64,000 nucleotides of DNA, from contig NZ_NSDG01000039.1 of the NCBI RefSeq assembly GCF_002289345.1, positions 1-64,000 of the forward strand. The letters are read 5' to 3'. Positions within the stretch are counted from its first letter, which is position 1, and each line of letters opens with the position of its first letter. Positions 25,562 to 34,163 of this stretch are shown in pieces. Below the pieces are notes generated by a model. That model made no database searches, was not told the origin of the DNA, and saw nothing but the letters and a program-made list of their open reading frames with translations. The DNA comes from Pseudoalteromonas sp. HM-SA03 (GTDB lineage: Bacteria > Pseudomonadota > Gammaproteobacteria > Enterobacterales > Alteromonadaceae). A program made the translations under genes and the position numbers.

Positions 25562-25894
25562 ATGGATAAAGATGCCAATTTGAAGTGGGCTAAAAATACT
25601 GGTGAATCCGTCGAAAAATTGGTCGCTAAGTGGTACAGCAAAACAGCTAATGCTAAATCTCGTGCCATAGGTAAGCCTTGTATGGCATTGATGAAACTCT
25701 CCACAAAAAATGGTGAGGACGTTCTCGCTGACGCGTGTGAATACGCTAATCTACATGGCCTTACGACTCCTAGCGATATCGCAATCATTACTGCGCGTAA
25801 CGATGCCGACGGCTTGGATGAGCTTCCTTCAGTAAATGTCGCCCACCAAAACATTCGTGGCGCTGATTATTTTGGAGGTCATCATGAAGCTTAG
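25562..25894 (+). pseudogene. istA: IS21-family istA, 3' fragment
   Basis: About 110 codons resembling the C-terminal tail of IS21 IstA transposases: an ADACEYANLHGLTTPSDIAI block, then a proline-containing linker, and the ending AHQNIRGADYFGG, close to the usual HENIRGxDYF. The upstream catalytic DDE core and helix-turn-helix are absent; a stop lies at about 25527 in frame. It overlaps the istB start by 11 bases, as in intact IS21 elements. A decayed insertion sequence. Confidence 0.8.
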
Positions 25895-26012
25895 AGATAA
25901 AGTATTCAATTCGATTTCAACACTTAATCTGTCGGGAATTAAAGAAGCTTTAAATCGACAATTAGCTTCACCTGAAAGCGAAGTCAGTTCAGCGCAATTA
26001 GTTAATGGATAG
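25884..26012 (+). pseudogene. istB: IS21-family istB, 5' fragment
   Basis: Forty-two codons from ATG at 25884 (GGAGG upstream) resembling the N-terminus of the IstB helper ATPase: STLNLSGIKEALNRQLASPE matches the usual L(R/N)LxGMxxALxxQL start. It then hits a stop at 26010-26012. The AAA+ core is missing entirely, so the element was cut here, and the sequence beyond 26012 is not istB. Confidence 0.78.
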
Positions 26013-26220
26013 CCTACCAAACCTACGCGAGAATAAAGTTAGCCAAATTTGGCTATTTCATCCTACTACATCTAATGATTGTTCCGTTCTATTACAGCGC
26101 GTGGCCATACTGGTCAGAACAGTCTTCAACATCGCTCGAATCTAACAATTTTTAACAGTATTTACATAATTATCTGACAAGCTTGTGGAGCTACAGTTTA
26201 ACCCTTAATAGGAGCAAAGG

Positions 26221-26730
26221 ATGAGGTCCCTAATTTTATTGTTTGCGCTGGCACTACTTGCGGCGTGTAGTTCAACTAGTCCGGTAAGCGTAAACACGGT
26301 TGCAGGTCCCCCAACGAATCTTACGGTTGAGATCACTGATGTGACCAATACCGATGGTCAAATGCTAGTACTGTTATTTGACAACAGCGCTGACTACCAC
26401 AGCGATAAAAATGTGAATGATCCAGACGCTCACTTTTTTCGCAAGCTAATTGCCACACCGCAAACTCCTACCACGACGGTCACTTTTGAAGGTGTGCCAG
26501 CAGGCCAGTATGCGATCCACGTGATCCATGACGAGGACGGTGATGGCGGCATGGATCGAATGATCTTCCCATTTGCCGGCATGCCAAGTGAGCCTTATGC
26601 ACTGTCGAATAACATTCACGATAGCTTTTCAAAAGGCGATTTTGAAGAAGCTTTGTTTACTGTAAAGGCCCCTGACACTAAAATCCAACTTGCCCTTTCT
26701 ACCCATTTATCAAAAATGACGGGGCTGTAG
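26221..26730 (+). CDS. DUF2141 lipoprotein
   Basis: A 169-residue lipoprotein with signal MRSLILLFALALLAAC, lipidated Cys16. The mature part is a DUF2141 beta-sandwich recognised by VPAGQYAIHVIHDEDGDGGM and the following GMPSEPYALSNN. The acidic DEDGDG loop could bind calcium. The biochemical role of the family is unknown. The start has TAGGAG upstream. It is monocistronic and followed by a hairpin. It marks the return to ordinary chromosomal sequence after the IS21 fragments. Confidence 0.88.
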   Translation: MRSLILLFALALLAACSSTSPVSVNTVAGPPTNLTVEITDVTNTDGQMLVLLFDNSADYHSDKNVNDPDAHFFRKLIATPQTPTTTVTFEGVPAGQYAIHVIHDEDGDGGMDRMIFPFAGMPSEPYALSNNIHDSFSKGDFEEALFTVKAPDTKIQLALSTHLSKMTGL

Positions 26731-26739
26731 TACTTGAAT

Positions 26740-26775
26740 ACTCACAGGTGTTGCTACGCCTGTGAGTTCTCTCTT
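26740..26775 (+). terminator. Terminator after the DUF2141 gene
   Basis: ACTCACAGG and CCTGTGAGT form a 9-bp stem with a 10-base loop, followed by TCTCTCTTT, shortly after the stop codon. Confidence 0.75.
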
Positions 26776-26782
26776 TAAGTTC

Positions 26783-26794
26783 TGACATTTGTCA
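26783..26794. promoter_or_regulatory. TGACA-TT-TGTCA inverted repeat upstream of the ABC-2 operon
   Basis: A 5-bp perfect inverted repeat with a 2-base centre about 85 bases before the ATPase start, followed by another CTGACAA at 26803. Such TGACA/TGTCA arrangements often bind LuxR-type response regulators, but none is encoded nearby. Confidence 0.3.
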
Positions 26795-26878
26795 TTTTAT
26801 TTCCTGACAACCCTCACTCACGCTTCACCTTAAAGCTGCGCATACTGCAAATCGTACAGTTCAGTAGGAGCAAAGACG

Positions 26879-27766
26879 GTGAGCAACGCCATTGAGTTAT
26901 CAAATATCAGTTTTGCATACAACAATACGAAGCCAATATTAGCAGACCTAAATCTTACGCTTGAACAGGGTAAGGTTTATTCCATTCTTGGTCCAAATGG
27001 CGCAGGAAAAACCACCCTGATCAATATAATGCTTGGCAGACTAAGACCCACATCAGGACGAGTCTCTGTTCTTGGTCATCAGCCAGAGTCTGACTTTTGT
27101 CGCCAGCGCGTAGGTGCCATGATGCAGTTAGGCGGGCTACCTCTGCAAACCAAGGTGAGGGAGTTTCTGGCGTTATTTGCAAGTTACCATCAAACCCCAA
27201 TTTCATTGGATCGGTTAATTTCACTCTGCCAATTAGCGCCATTTTTAGAACAAACTTTCGACACGTTATCTGGAGGCCAAAAGCAACGGCTGTTTATGGC
27301 CATTGCGCTAGCAGGCAATCCCGACATTGTTTTTTTGGATGAACCCAGTGTTGGTATGGATGTAGAGTCAAGACAACAACTGTGGCAGGCCATACGCACA
27401 TTAAAACAGCAAAATAAAACGGTACTTCTTACCACACACTATCTTCACGAGGCAGAAGCATTAGCGGATGAATTGTTAGTGTTAAAAGAAGGAAAATGTA
27501 CCAAGCTTAACGACATACCTGAGCTTGCCAACACCTATCGTCGCTCACAAATCAAGTTCACCAGCGACCTGCCTGCTGCTGCACTGGTTAACGCATTTCC
27601 TATGATAGATCTGCAAGTTAAAGGCGAGCAATTCACCATCTTGACGGATGAGCCAAACCATATTGTGCAGCAGGTATTAGAAAAATTCTCTATCCGCAAT
27701 TTGTATGTAGCCCCAATGAGCCTCGAAGAAGCTTATTTAGCCTTAATGAATGCTAGGAGCGCTTAG
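26879..27766 (+). CDS. ABC-2 transporter ATP-binding protein
   Basis: A 295-residue ATPase. Walker A is GPNGAGKTT near residue 39, the signature LSGGQKQRL near 126, Walker B IVFLDEPSVGMDV, and the switch His in LLTTHYLHEAEALADE. The C-terminal 80 residues form the extension usual for drug- and antibiotic-export ABC-2 systems. The start is GTG at 26879 with TAGGAG upstream; no ATG is available nearby. It is followed after two bases by its permease gene. The substrate is unknown. Confidence 0.93.
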   Translation: MSNAIELSNISFAYNNTKPILADLNLTLEQGKVYSILGPNGAGKTTLINIMLGRLRPTSGRVSVLGHQPESDFCRQRVGAMMQLGGLPLQTKVREFLALFASYHQTPISLDRLISLCQLAPFLEQTFDTLSGGQKQRLFMAIALAGNPDIVFLDEPSVGMDVESRQQLWQAIRTLKQQNKTVLLTTHYLHEAEALADELLVLKEGKCTKLNDIPELANTYRRSQIKFTSDLPAAALVNAFPMIDLQVKGEQFTILTDEPNHIVQQVLEKFSIRNLYVAPMSLEEAYLALMNARSA

Positions 27767-27768
27767 CC

Positions 27769-28494
27769 ATGATAAACACTGCATCCTTTATACTTGAAAG
27801 CAAAACTGAACTTTTGAGCACATTTAGAAGTAAGGGTTTTGTGATCCCAGCCACACTATTTCCTTGCTTGTTTTATCTTTTCTTCGGCGTGGTGTTCAGT
27901 CATCATGACACCCATAACTATATGTATATCAATTATCTGATATTTGGCATGATAGGACCTGCGCTATTCTCCTTTGGCGTTAACGTCGCCCTTGAAAAGC
28001 AAAATGGTTGGTTGATACTCAAGCAGCTTTCTCCCGTTTCTCCCTATCAGTATCTGCTCGCAAAATGTGTGAGTGCGACGGCTTTTTCATTGCTCGTAGC
28101 TTGCCTAATGAGCTTGCTGGCATTATTTTCTGGCGTGTCTTTAAGCTTAGCTCAATGGTTACTCGTGATTGCCATTGCCCTGCTCGGCACCTTACCTTTG
28201 TGTATGTTAGGGCTGTTAGTTGGGCTGTCAGTGTCAGCAAAAGCGGCACCTGCGGTGGTTAACTTAATTTACCTACCACTTTCGTTGCTTTCTGGCCTGT
28301 GGCTGCCTATCACGCTATTTCCTGAAGCAATGCAATGGTTTGCTTGGCTGTTACCCACTTTCCATATTTCCCAGTTGGCACTTTCGACCATGGATGCCGC
28401 CTTGGGTTTTCCAGTTTACCTCCATGCGGCCGTCCTAATTACACAAACGCTCGCATTATTTTTTGTCGCGCAAATTAAATTTAAGCAGGCTTAA
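27769..28494 (+). CDS. ABC-2 type transporter permease
   Basis: A 241-residue membrane protein with about six helices and the ABC-2 pattern, including the NLIYLPLSLLSGLWLPI block before the last helices. It begins 2 bases after the ATPase stop, so the two are co-transcribed and should form a dimeric exporter. No kinase or regulator pair accompanies it here, unlike in several related gammaproteobacterial loci. It ends at a strong bidirectional terminator. Confidence 0.92.
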   Translation: MINTASFILESKTELLSTFRSKGFVIPATLFPCLFYLFFGVVFSHHDTHNYMYINYLIFGMIGPALFSFGVNVALEKQNGWLILKQLSPVSPYQYLLAKCVSATAFSLLVACLMSLLALFSGVSLSLAQWLLVIAIALLGTLPLCMLGLLVGLSVSAKAAPAVVNLIYLPLSLLSGLWLPITLFPEAMQWFAWLLPTFHISQLALSTMDAALGFPVYLHAAVLITQTLALFFVAQIKFKQA

Positions 28495-28503
28495 CAGGAC
28501 AAC

Positions 28504-28541
28504 TAAAAGCGCACGGTCCCAACCTTGTGCGCTTTTATTTT
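28504..28541. terminator. Bidirectional terminator
   Basis: TAAAAGCGCAC and GTGCGCTTTTA pair around a 12-base loop, followed by TTTTG on the plus strand and preceded by an A-run. It serves both the ABC-2 permease and the convergent DoxX gene. Confidence 0.88.
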
Positions 28542-28545
28542 GTAA

Positions 28546-28929
28546 TTACTTACTCTCTACGAGCTTACTATCAATACTGAATTTACCAGCACCTGACGCG
28601 GCAAGTGCGAGAAAGCCACCAGCCATTGCAATATTTTTAAAAAACATTAAGAACTGCATTTGGTCGGCCAGATCAAAGTGAAACAGCAACGCACTAACAA
28701 TACTAAACCCTGCAAATACAATTGCTGTCAGCTGAGTAAATGCTCCCGCAAGAATGAAAAGCCCTCCTATCAATTCAAAGGCTATAACCAATGGCAGCAG
28801 CTCGCTTGGTAATCCACTTGAAGCCATGTAAGCAGCATTACCTTCGAAGTATTGGATTTTATTAATCACAGCCAGTATAAAAATGGCTGATAGCCCTACT
28901 CGGCCAAATAAAGATAATACTGATGCCAT
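28546..28929 (-). CDS. DoxX family membrane protein
   Basis: A 127-residue protein with four membrane helices. It carries the DoxX hallmarks GRVGLSAIFILAVINKIQYF near the N-terminus and the ELIGGLFILAGAFTQLTA block. Family members are linked to thiol or quinone redox balance in the membrane. In many gammaproteobacteria doxX-type genes accompany LysR regulators and QorB-like oxidoreductases, as here (LysR and the NAD(P)-binding gene follow to the right). Confidence 0.9.
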   Translation of the reverse strand: MASVLSLFGRVGLSAIFILAVINKIQYFEGNAAYMASSGLPSELLPLVIAFELIGGLFILAGAFTQLTAIVFAGFSIVSALLFHFDLADQMQFLMFFKNIAMAGGFLALAASGAGKFSIDSKLVESK

Positions 28930-28954
28930 TGTACTGTTCGGTTTAATGATGTTA

Positions 28955-28989
28955 ATTAGCCTGAGGTTTGGATAAGGGATGTTCTAACT
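28955..28989 (+). repeat. Solo end of the MITE-like element found at 50.7 kb
   Basis: These 35 bases contain CCTGAGGTTTGGATAAGG and match the reverse complement of 50904-50938 at 32 of 35 positions. Only one end is present here, so it is a solo terminus or a small interspersed repeat. It lies in the spacer upstream of doxX. Confidence 0.75.
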
Positions 28990-29056
28990 GGCTATTTTTA
29001 AACTCAAATTAAGTTAGTAAAAATATCACACATCATTCTATTAAAAAGAACCAAAG

Positions 29057-29953
29057 CTATCCAAACAGGTTCGCTTCCAATAGGTAGTCAATCACCGCCC
29101 GTGTTCTAGGCGGAATTTGTTTACGTGATGGATAAACGAGAGAAAACACCAGTTGCTCGCTACTTAGCTCTGGACAGATCATTTGTAACTCCCCGCGTTC
29201 AACTTCTTGCTTCACAGTAGAAGGCAATAACTGCGCAACTCCTAACCCTGATACTGTCATTTGTTGTAACAGCATAGGGGAATTGCACCAATGCACTTGA
29301 GTTGGTGTAAAGTTTACGGCTTCACCACTGCGATAAAACTGCGTCATCCCCGTTGATTTAGCCTGCTCTAACAGTAACCAAGGTAGCTGGTTTAGCTGTG
29401 TGTCTTTGCTTGGTAAACCATGCAATGCTATCAGTTTAGGACTTGCATAGAGCTTAAAACATTCTTGATGTAATTGCCTTGCAATCAGTGCGCTGTCTTT
29501 AGGAAAGCCAACCCTGATGGCGAGATCTATTTGGTCGTTAATAATATCGCGCTTGTCATCATCAACGATGATATTTAATTGGATCTTCGGATATCGCGCC
29601 GTGAGCTCAGAAAGTTTTGGTAACAGAAACTTATGTGCGGTGTCGTGTGTCATGGTTATTGAGACCATACCATGAGGCTCTTTGTTATCGAGCAATACCT
29701 CAACATCATCCAAAATAGCGTGCAATGAATGCGCTTGAGCCAAAATGTCACGCCCCTCTCGCGTTAGCGTGAGTTGCCTCGTGCTACGCTGCAGTAGTCG
29801 AACACCCAGCATGGTCTCTAACTGGGACACTTGTTCACTCACTCTAGAACGGCTAGTCGCGAGCTTTCGCGCAGCTTGAGCAAAGCTTCCCGCATCCACA
29901 ACCGTTGCAAATATTGCTAATAGTTTTAATGCATTTAAGTCTATTGTACTCAA
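29057..29953 (-). CDS. LysR-family transcriptional regulator
   Basis: A 298-residue regulator. The N-terminal winged helix-turn-helix is at about 5-65 (SFAQAARKLATSRSRVSEQVS), followed by the linker helix and a two-lobed periplasmic-binding-type effector domain ending in LVYPSRKQIPPRTRAVIDYL. The start is TTG at 29953 with GGTGAG upstream. It is divergent from the NAD(P)-binding oxidoreductase gene, so the shared 100-base spacer probably holds its operator, and the oxidoreductase and perhaps doxX are its targets. Quinone or electrophile sensing is an inference from those genes. Confidence 0.92.
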   Translation of the reverse strand: MSTIDLNALKLLAIFATVVDAGSFAQAARKLATSRSRVSEQVSQLETMLGVRLLQRSTRQLTLTREGRDILAQAHSLHAILDDVEVLLDNKEPHGMVSITMTHDTAHKFLLPKLSELTARYPKIQLNIIVDDDKRDIINDQIDLAIRVGFPKDSALIARQLHQECFKLYASPKLIALHGLPSKDTQLNQLPWLLLEQAKSTGMTQFYRSGEAVNFTPTQVHWCNSPMLLQQMTVSGLGVAQLLPSTVKQEVERGELQMICPELSSEQLVFSLVYPSRKQIPPRTRAVIDYLLEANLFG

Positions 29954-30056
29954 TTTCAGAACTCACCATATCGAATTAACCCACTTATGATAACAAAAAT
30001 TACCACGCATAATAGCCACATCCAATACATTCTCATTTTCAAAAGAGGTATACATC

Positions 30057-30902
30057 ATGATCGCAATCACAGGCGCAACAGGCAAATTAGGTCAATTAGT
30101 TATCGAGTTTTTGGCACAAAAGATACCAGCCAAACACATTGTGGCTCTAGTCAGAGATCTCGATAAAGGAAAGGCACTCACCAATTTAGGAGTCACCGTA
30201 AGGCAAGCTGATTACGACAAACCGCACACACTTGACGCAGCACTTACAGGTGTTGAAAAACTGCTGCTGATCTCAGGCAATCAGATCGGAAGCCGAACAG
30301 CTCAACACAAAGCAGTTATTGACGCCGCAGTGAAAAACCAAGTGCGCTTAATTGCCTATACCAGCATTTTGAATGTGGACAATTCACCACTAGAGCTGGC
30401 TAAAGAGCACAAAGAAACAGAGGCGTATTTGAGAGCAAGCGGCGTGGCTTATAGCATGCTGAGAAATGGATGGTATAACGAGAACTACACTGATTTAGTA
30501 CCTGTATTTACAGCAAATCATGCGATTACCTCAATCGCGCCGCAAGCTCAGATCAACAGTGCTGCTCGTGCAGACTACGCATTGGCTGCTGCCACCATAT
30601 TAAGTAGCGCTGGCCATGATAATTCAGTCTATGAGCTGGCTGGCGATAACGCATTTACAATTGAAGGTTTGGCACAAGCGGTGTCAAAGCATACTCAAGT
30701 TGAAGTAAAAGCAAAGTTTGTATCTGACGAAGCATATTTGGCCCACTTGGTTGCTCTCGGCGTGCCAGCAGCTTTTGCCGCATTATTGGTTGACGCTGAG
30801 GCACAAGCGCAACAAGGGTTTTTGGCAACTCAGAGTAATACGCTCAGTCAATTGATTGGTCGCCCAACGACAACGGTAGCCCAGTCGATAGCAAAAAATT
30901 AA
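30057..30902 (+). CDS. NmrA-like NAD(P)H:quinone oxidoreductase (QorB type)
   Basis: A 281-residue Rossmann protein beginning MIAITGATGKLGQLVIEFL, with the nucleotide loop GATGKLG at 5-11. The family blocks VEKLLLISGNQIGSRTAQH and YSMLRNGWYNENY place it with the QorB/YtfG group of atypical short-chain dehydrogenases, which reduce quinones using NADPH. Ribosome site AGAGG upstream of ATG at 30057. Divergent from a LysR gene that probably controls it. A terminator follows. Confidence 0.9.
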   Translation: MIAITGATGKLGQLVIEFLAQKIPAKHIVALVRDLDKGKALTNLGVTVRQADYDKPHTLDAALTGVEKLLLISGNQIGSRTAQHKAVIDAAVKNQVRLIAYTSILNVDNSPLELAKEHKETEAYLRASGVAYSMLRNGWYNENYTDLVPVFTANHAITSIAPQAQINSAARADYALAAATILSSAGHDNSVYELAGDNAFTIEGLAQAVSKHTQVEVKAKFVSDEAYLAHLVALGVPAAFAALLVDAEAQAQQGFLATQSNTLSQLIGRPTTTVAQSIAKN

Positions 30903-30923
30903 GCATATTTTACCGCTGTTCCA

Positions 30924-30957
30924 GTGCACAGGCTCTCGCTTGTGCACCTATTTTTTA
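30924..30957. terminator. Terminator after the QorB-like gene
   Basis: GTGCACA and TGTGCAC form a 7-bp stem (10-base loop), followed by CTATTTTTTA. The T-run overlaps the end of the convergent membrane-protein gene. Confidence 0.8.
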
Positions 30958-31311
30958 CTCAACCTTATCTTCTAAGGCTGATAGCAATACGTCTCGACTC
31001 ACTAGAAAACCACAAATACTCACCACGACTAAAAAGATACCGTACATAGAGCCCATATAAACCCAGTCGCTTTGACCGAACCAAAGACTTGCACGAGTAC
31101 CATCATTCACGAATAAGATGTTAACAAGAGACAGTATGATCACGCTGCGAAAATAAACCGGTCCATCCATATGGCTCGCAAATGCTGAGATAATGAGGGA
31201 GAACAGGCATAAGTAGAAGCCTATAACAGATAGCGCACCAAGTTGCATACTAGGATAAAATGCGACGAGAGAAAGGAGTACAGCAGCCCAACCAGTAGTT
31301 TTGTATATCAT
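30955..31311 (-). CDS. Small four-helix membrane protein, unknown
   Basis: A 118-residue protein with four predicted membrane helices and little else: a WAAVLLSLVAFYPSMQLG helix, a second ending before HMDGPVYFRS, a third, and a fourth ending in CGFLVSRDVLLS. The start is taken at ATG 31311, 7 bases after AAGGA; an upstream in-frame TTG at 31317 is too close to that site. It is monocistronic. I do not recognise a family. Confidence 0.65.
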   Translation of the reverse strand: MIYKTTGWAAVLLSLVAFYPSMQLGALSVIGFYLCLFSLIISAFASHMDGPVYFRSVIILSLVNILFVNDGTRASLWFGQSDWVYMGSMYGIFLVVVSICGFLVSRDVLLSALEDKVE

Positions 31312-31509
31312 TATCAAGTCCTTTGAAAATGTTAAAAAGTGTTTTTTATGTAAACAGGACGGAGTATGAGGTAATACTCGTAATTACGCAACTAAATGAT
31401 GATAAATATTGGCTGATATGACCTTTATTCTTAGTTTTAAACCTATCAGACTATCTTTGACTTAAAGCCTAATACTAAAGCATTAATTAAAAACTTAATT
31501 ACCGTATTA

Positions 31510-32076
31510 TCAAGATGATAATGCAGCTAAAACCCTTGTCTTTAACTGCGGTACAATGTCTTTTTCAAACCAGTCGTGCTTTTTTAACCAGATCCGATTA
31601 CGGGGGCTGGGGTGAGGTAATGGCAAATGACTTTGGCTGGAAAAGTCAGCATTTTTTACCATCTCAGTTACTGATGAATACTGCGTTAAGTAGCATTTTT
31701 GTGCATATTGCCCAATAAGTAGCGTTAATGATATCTGGCCGAGTGTCGCTAATACCTGAGCATGCCATGTTGGCGCGCAAATTTTAGGCGGTGGTAAATC
31801 TCCAGACTTCCCTTTACCAGGGTAACAAAACGCCATTGGCATAATGGCAAATAGTTCAGGGTTATAAAACTGTATTCGACTGACACCGAGCCAGTCTCGC
31901 AATCTATCTCCACTTGGATCATTAAACGGCTGACAGGTTTGATGTGCTTTTAAACCCGGCGCTTGGCCTATAATTAAGACTTTAGCCTTATCGCTGCCTT
32001 GGATGATGGGTTTTGCCCCCATGGGAAGCGCTCTATCACAAAGCTTGCACTGCCTAACACGTTCAAAAATATCCAT
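31510..32076 (-). CDS. Uracil-DNA glycosylase family protein
   Basis: A 188-residue member of the UDG superfamily (PF03167 fold). Motif 1, IIGQAPGLKAHQTCQPFND, and motif 2, PHPSPRN near residue 155, are both visible. An N-terminal CKLC pair resembles half of the four-cysteine iron-sulfur cluster of family 4/5 enzymes, but I cannot find the other two cysteines in the usual spacing, so a cluster is doubtful. It may remove uracil or only share the fold; many small members in proteobacteria are uncharacterised. Monocistronic. Confidence 0.85.
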   Translation of the reverse strand: MDIFERVRQCKLCDRALPMGAKPIIQGSDKAKVLIIGQAPGLKAHQTCQPFNDPSGDRLRDWLGVSRIQFYNPELFAIMPMAFCYPGKGKSGDLPPPKICAPTWHAQVLATLGQISLTLLIGQYAQKCYLTQYSSVTEMVKNADFSSQSHLPLPHPSPRNRIWLKKHDWFEKDIVPQLKTRVLAALSS

Positions 32077-32204
32077 CTTTCCTTACTTATTTTACCCAAT
32101 GACACCAAGGGTCATTATGGCATAGCCATATTCAAAACCCCATTTAACCAACAAAACTTAAAGTGCTTAGTCGTTAAAACGACTCCACTCAACTTAAAAC
32201 AAGT

Positions 32205-32223
32205 GCGAATCACTATCATTTAG
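32205..32223. promoter_or_regulatory. Fur-box-like site before the PepSY operon
   Basis: The reverse complement of this 19-mer, CTAAATGATAGTGATTCGC, matches 12 of 19 positions of the Fur consensus GATAATGATAATCATTATC, including an uninterrupted AATGATA core. A TTATTGGATAAT segment follows. It is 55 bases before an operon of iron-associated families, which supports Fur control. Confidence 0.55.
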
Positions 32224-32277
32224 ATGCAAATTATTGGATAATATTCTATTACGTTTGCTGTCTTTTAAAGGGGTGCT

Positions 32278-32583
32278 ATGCCTAGTCGGGATAACACAAA
32301 TAATAAGGCTATTTTGTACAGAGCTGAAGTGCTTGCACGCTTTTTCATCGCTATTTTCGGCGGCTATTACGTGACTGTTTTAGCTTCATCTTTATTGGCT
32401 TTAACTTTACCTACTCCGCGCCTAGATGCGCTGTTATATGCATTAACAACTGGCATCGTCTTTTACGCCATTGTCTTTATTTGGGTGTTTGGATGTCGTT
32501 CTTTTAAAAAGGTATTTCTTGGCATGATCGGACTACTTTGTATTCTTTACGGTACTTTGACGCATTTCGGAGGCTCCCTGTGA
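32278..32583 (+). CDS. DUF3649 inner-membrane protein
   Basis: A 101-residue protein with three membrane helices. The pattern ARFFIAIFGGYYVTVLASSL then LPTPRLDALLYA matches DUF3649, a family almost always found in front of PepSY-domain and DUF3325 proteins in siderophore-uptake loci. AAAGGGG precedes ATG at 32278. Its stop overlaps the PepSY start. It is the first gene of a three-gene operon and lies downstream of a Fur-like site. Confidence 0.88.
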   Translation: MPSRDNTNNKAILYRAEVLARFFIAIFGGYYVTVLASSLLALTLPTPRLDALLYALTTGIVFYAIVFIWVFGCRSFKKVFLGMIGLLCILYGTLTHFGGSL

Positions 32584-34163
32584 GAGAGTCATTTTTCCGC
32601 AGTATGACTTGGCTACACACTTGGGTTGGTTTACTCGTTTGTTGGTTGTTGTTTTTAATCTTTTTTGCCGGTACTGCGAGCTTTTTCAGACATGAGATCA
32701 GCCTGTGGGCGCAACCAGCAACGCACCATCTACCTCATTACGATAGCACTCAACAAAATGAAACGGTCAAAAAGAGTATCGAACGATTTCAAGATATAGC
32801 GCCAAACGCCGAGTCTTGGCGTGTTGAAATGCCAACAGAGCGTCGCCCAAGCCTGCTATTAATGTACTCCGAAAAGCCAGCCGAAGGGGAAAGACGAGGA
32901 AAACGCCACTCTGAGTATCTCGACCCAGTAACGCTGGAAGCACTTCCTGAGTTTAGGGAGACTAGAGGCGGTAACTTTTTCTACCGTCTGCATTTTGACT
33001 TGCATTACATGAACGCGATCACCGCGCGTTGGATTGTCTGTTTTGCGACTCTGTTTATGCTGATTGCGCTTATTTCAGGCGTGGTGATCCATAAGCGCAT
33101 TTTCAAAGATCTATTCCAATTTAGAAACGGGAAAGGGCTGAGAAGTTGGCTTGACGCTCATAATGTTTCTTCCGTTGTGGCATTACCGTTTCATATTATG
33201 ATCACTTACACCGGCCTAGTGACGCTTATTTTTATGTTACTGCCACAGCCCGCCGAACAGCGCTTTGAAGATACAAAAACGCTTAGAGCCGAACGCTATC
33301 CATTTCTTGCTGCAACCCCTGAAACAGGACAACCATTGAAGAGTATCGCATTAGATACAGCGCTAGATCATTATTTTACTAACTCTGGCGACGCACCGCT
33401 TCGCCGCATTGTGATCTCATCGCCGGGGGATGCAAGTGCAACGATTAAGCTTTATGCCAATGCTCAACGCGCTGTTCAGGATGATCCGCCCAGTTGGATG
33501 TATAGCGCGGCATCTGGTGAGCTGTTAAAAACACACAATGTGACGCTGTCTGGCGCTGAAAACCTCTATGGCGGAATGATAGCATTGCACACCGGGCGTT
33601 TAGCAGAGCCACTATTACGTTGGCTATACTTTGTCGCTGGATTAGCGGGTTGTGCCATGATTGCAACGGGTGCTGTTATGTGGGCAAAAAGACTGCGCCA
33701 AAAGCTTAAAGGTGATGACAAGCCGGGTGTAGGCCTTAGGCTTGTGGAGTCGCTCAATTTAGGCACTATCATGGGTCTGCCAGCCGCAACGGCGATGTTC
33801 TTTTATGCAAACAGGTTGCTTCCAACAGAATTAGTAGGACGTGCAGACAAAGAAGTTTTAGCGTTCTTTGTTACGTGGGGAGTATTCACTCTAGCCGCTC
33901 TCTTTAAGTCGGATAGGCTGGCGTGGCTGCTATCTGCAAAAGTAAATGCAATCGTATGGGGCCTACTGCCTGTCGTAAACATGTTAACCACTGATGGAAA
34001 CCTCGTGAGCTACTTAATTAATGGTCAGTGGGTATTATTTGGTTTTGATGTGATGGCTATCGGTATCGCTATCGGTTTCTTGGTTCAAGCTAAAAAGCTC
34101 GGCAATACCAAAGCAGCACCAGCGACACCACGTCGCCAAGCAAAACGCGAGGTAAATGCCTAA
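32580..34163 (+). CDS. PepSY-domain membrane protein, iron-uptake associated
   Basis: A 527-residue protein of the PepSY_TM family. The first helix (WLHTWVGLLVCWLLFLIFF) is followed by a periplasmic region, a central pair of helices around LALISGVVIHKRIF-type sequence, the second periplasmic PepSY segment, and four C-terminal helices. Conserved histidines in the helices (LHTW, HFDLHYMN) suggest haem or metal handling; homologues have been proposed to reduce ferric siderophores. The start is GTG at 32580 with GGAGG upstream, overlapping the previous stop. One 19-bp dispersed motif lies inside the gene at 33365. Confidence 0.9.
   Translation: MRESFFRSMTWLHTWVGLLVCWLLFLIFFAGTASFFRHEISLWAQPATHHLPHYDSTQQNETVKKSIERFQDIAPNAESWRVEMPTERRPSLLLMYSEKPAEGERRGKRHSEYLDPVTLEALPEFRETRGGNFFYRLHFDLHYMNAITARWIVCFATLFMLIALISGVVIHKRIFKDLFQFRNGKGLRSWLDAHNVSSVVALPFHIMITYTGLVTLIFMLLPQPAEQRFEDTKTLRAERYPFLAATPETGQPLKSIALDTALDHYFTNSGDAPLRRIVISSPGDASATIKLYANAQRAVQDDPPSWMYSAASGELLKTHNVTLSGAENLYGGMIALHTGRLAEPLLRWLYFVAGLAGCAMIATGAVMWAKRLRQKLKGDDKPGVGLRLVESLNLGTIMGLPAATAMFFYANRLLPTELVGRADKEVLAFFVTWGVFTLAALFKSDRLAWLLSAKVNAIVWGLLPVVNMLTTDGNLVSYLINGQWVLFGFDVMAIGIAIGFLVQAKKLGNTKAAPATPRRQAKREVNA
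33365..33383 (-). repeat. Dispersed 19-bp motif inside the PepSY gene
   Basis: AGATCATTATTTTACTAAC is a full match to the reverse complement of the motif GTTAGTAAAA-N3-TGATCT. It codes for Asp-His-Tyr-Phe-Thr-Asn in the PepSY protein. Confidence 0.7.

Noticed and set aside
29013-29031. Further copy of the 19-bp motif
   Set aside because: The left half GTTAGTAAAA is perfect but the right half TGATCT is missing, so it is at best a half site.
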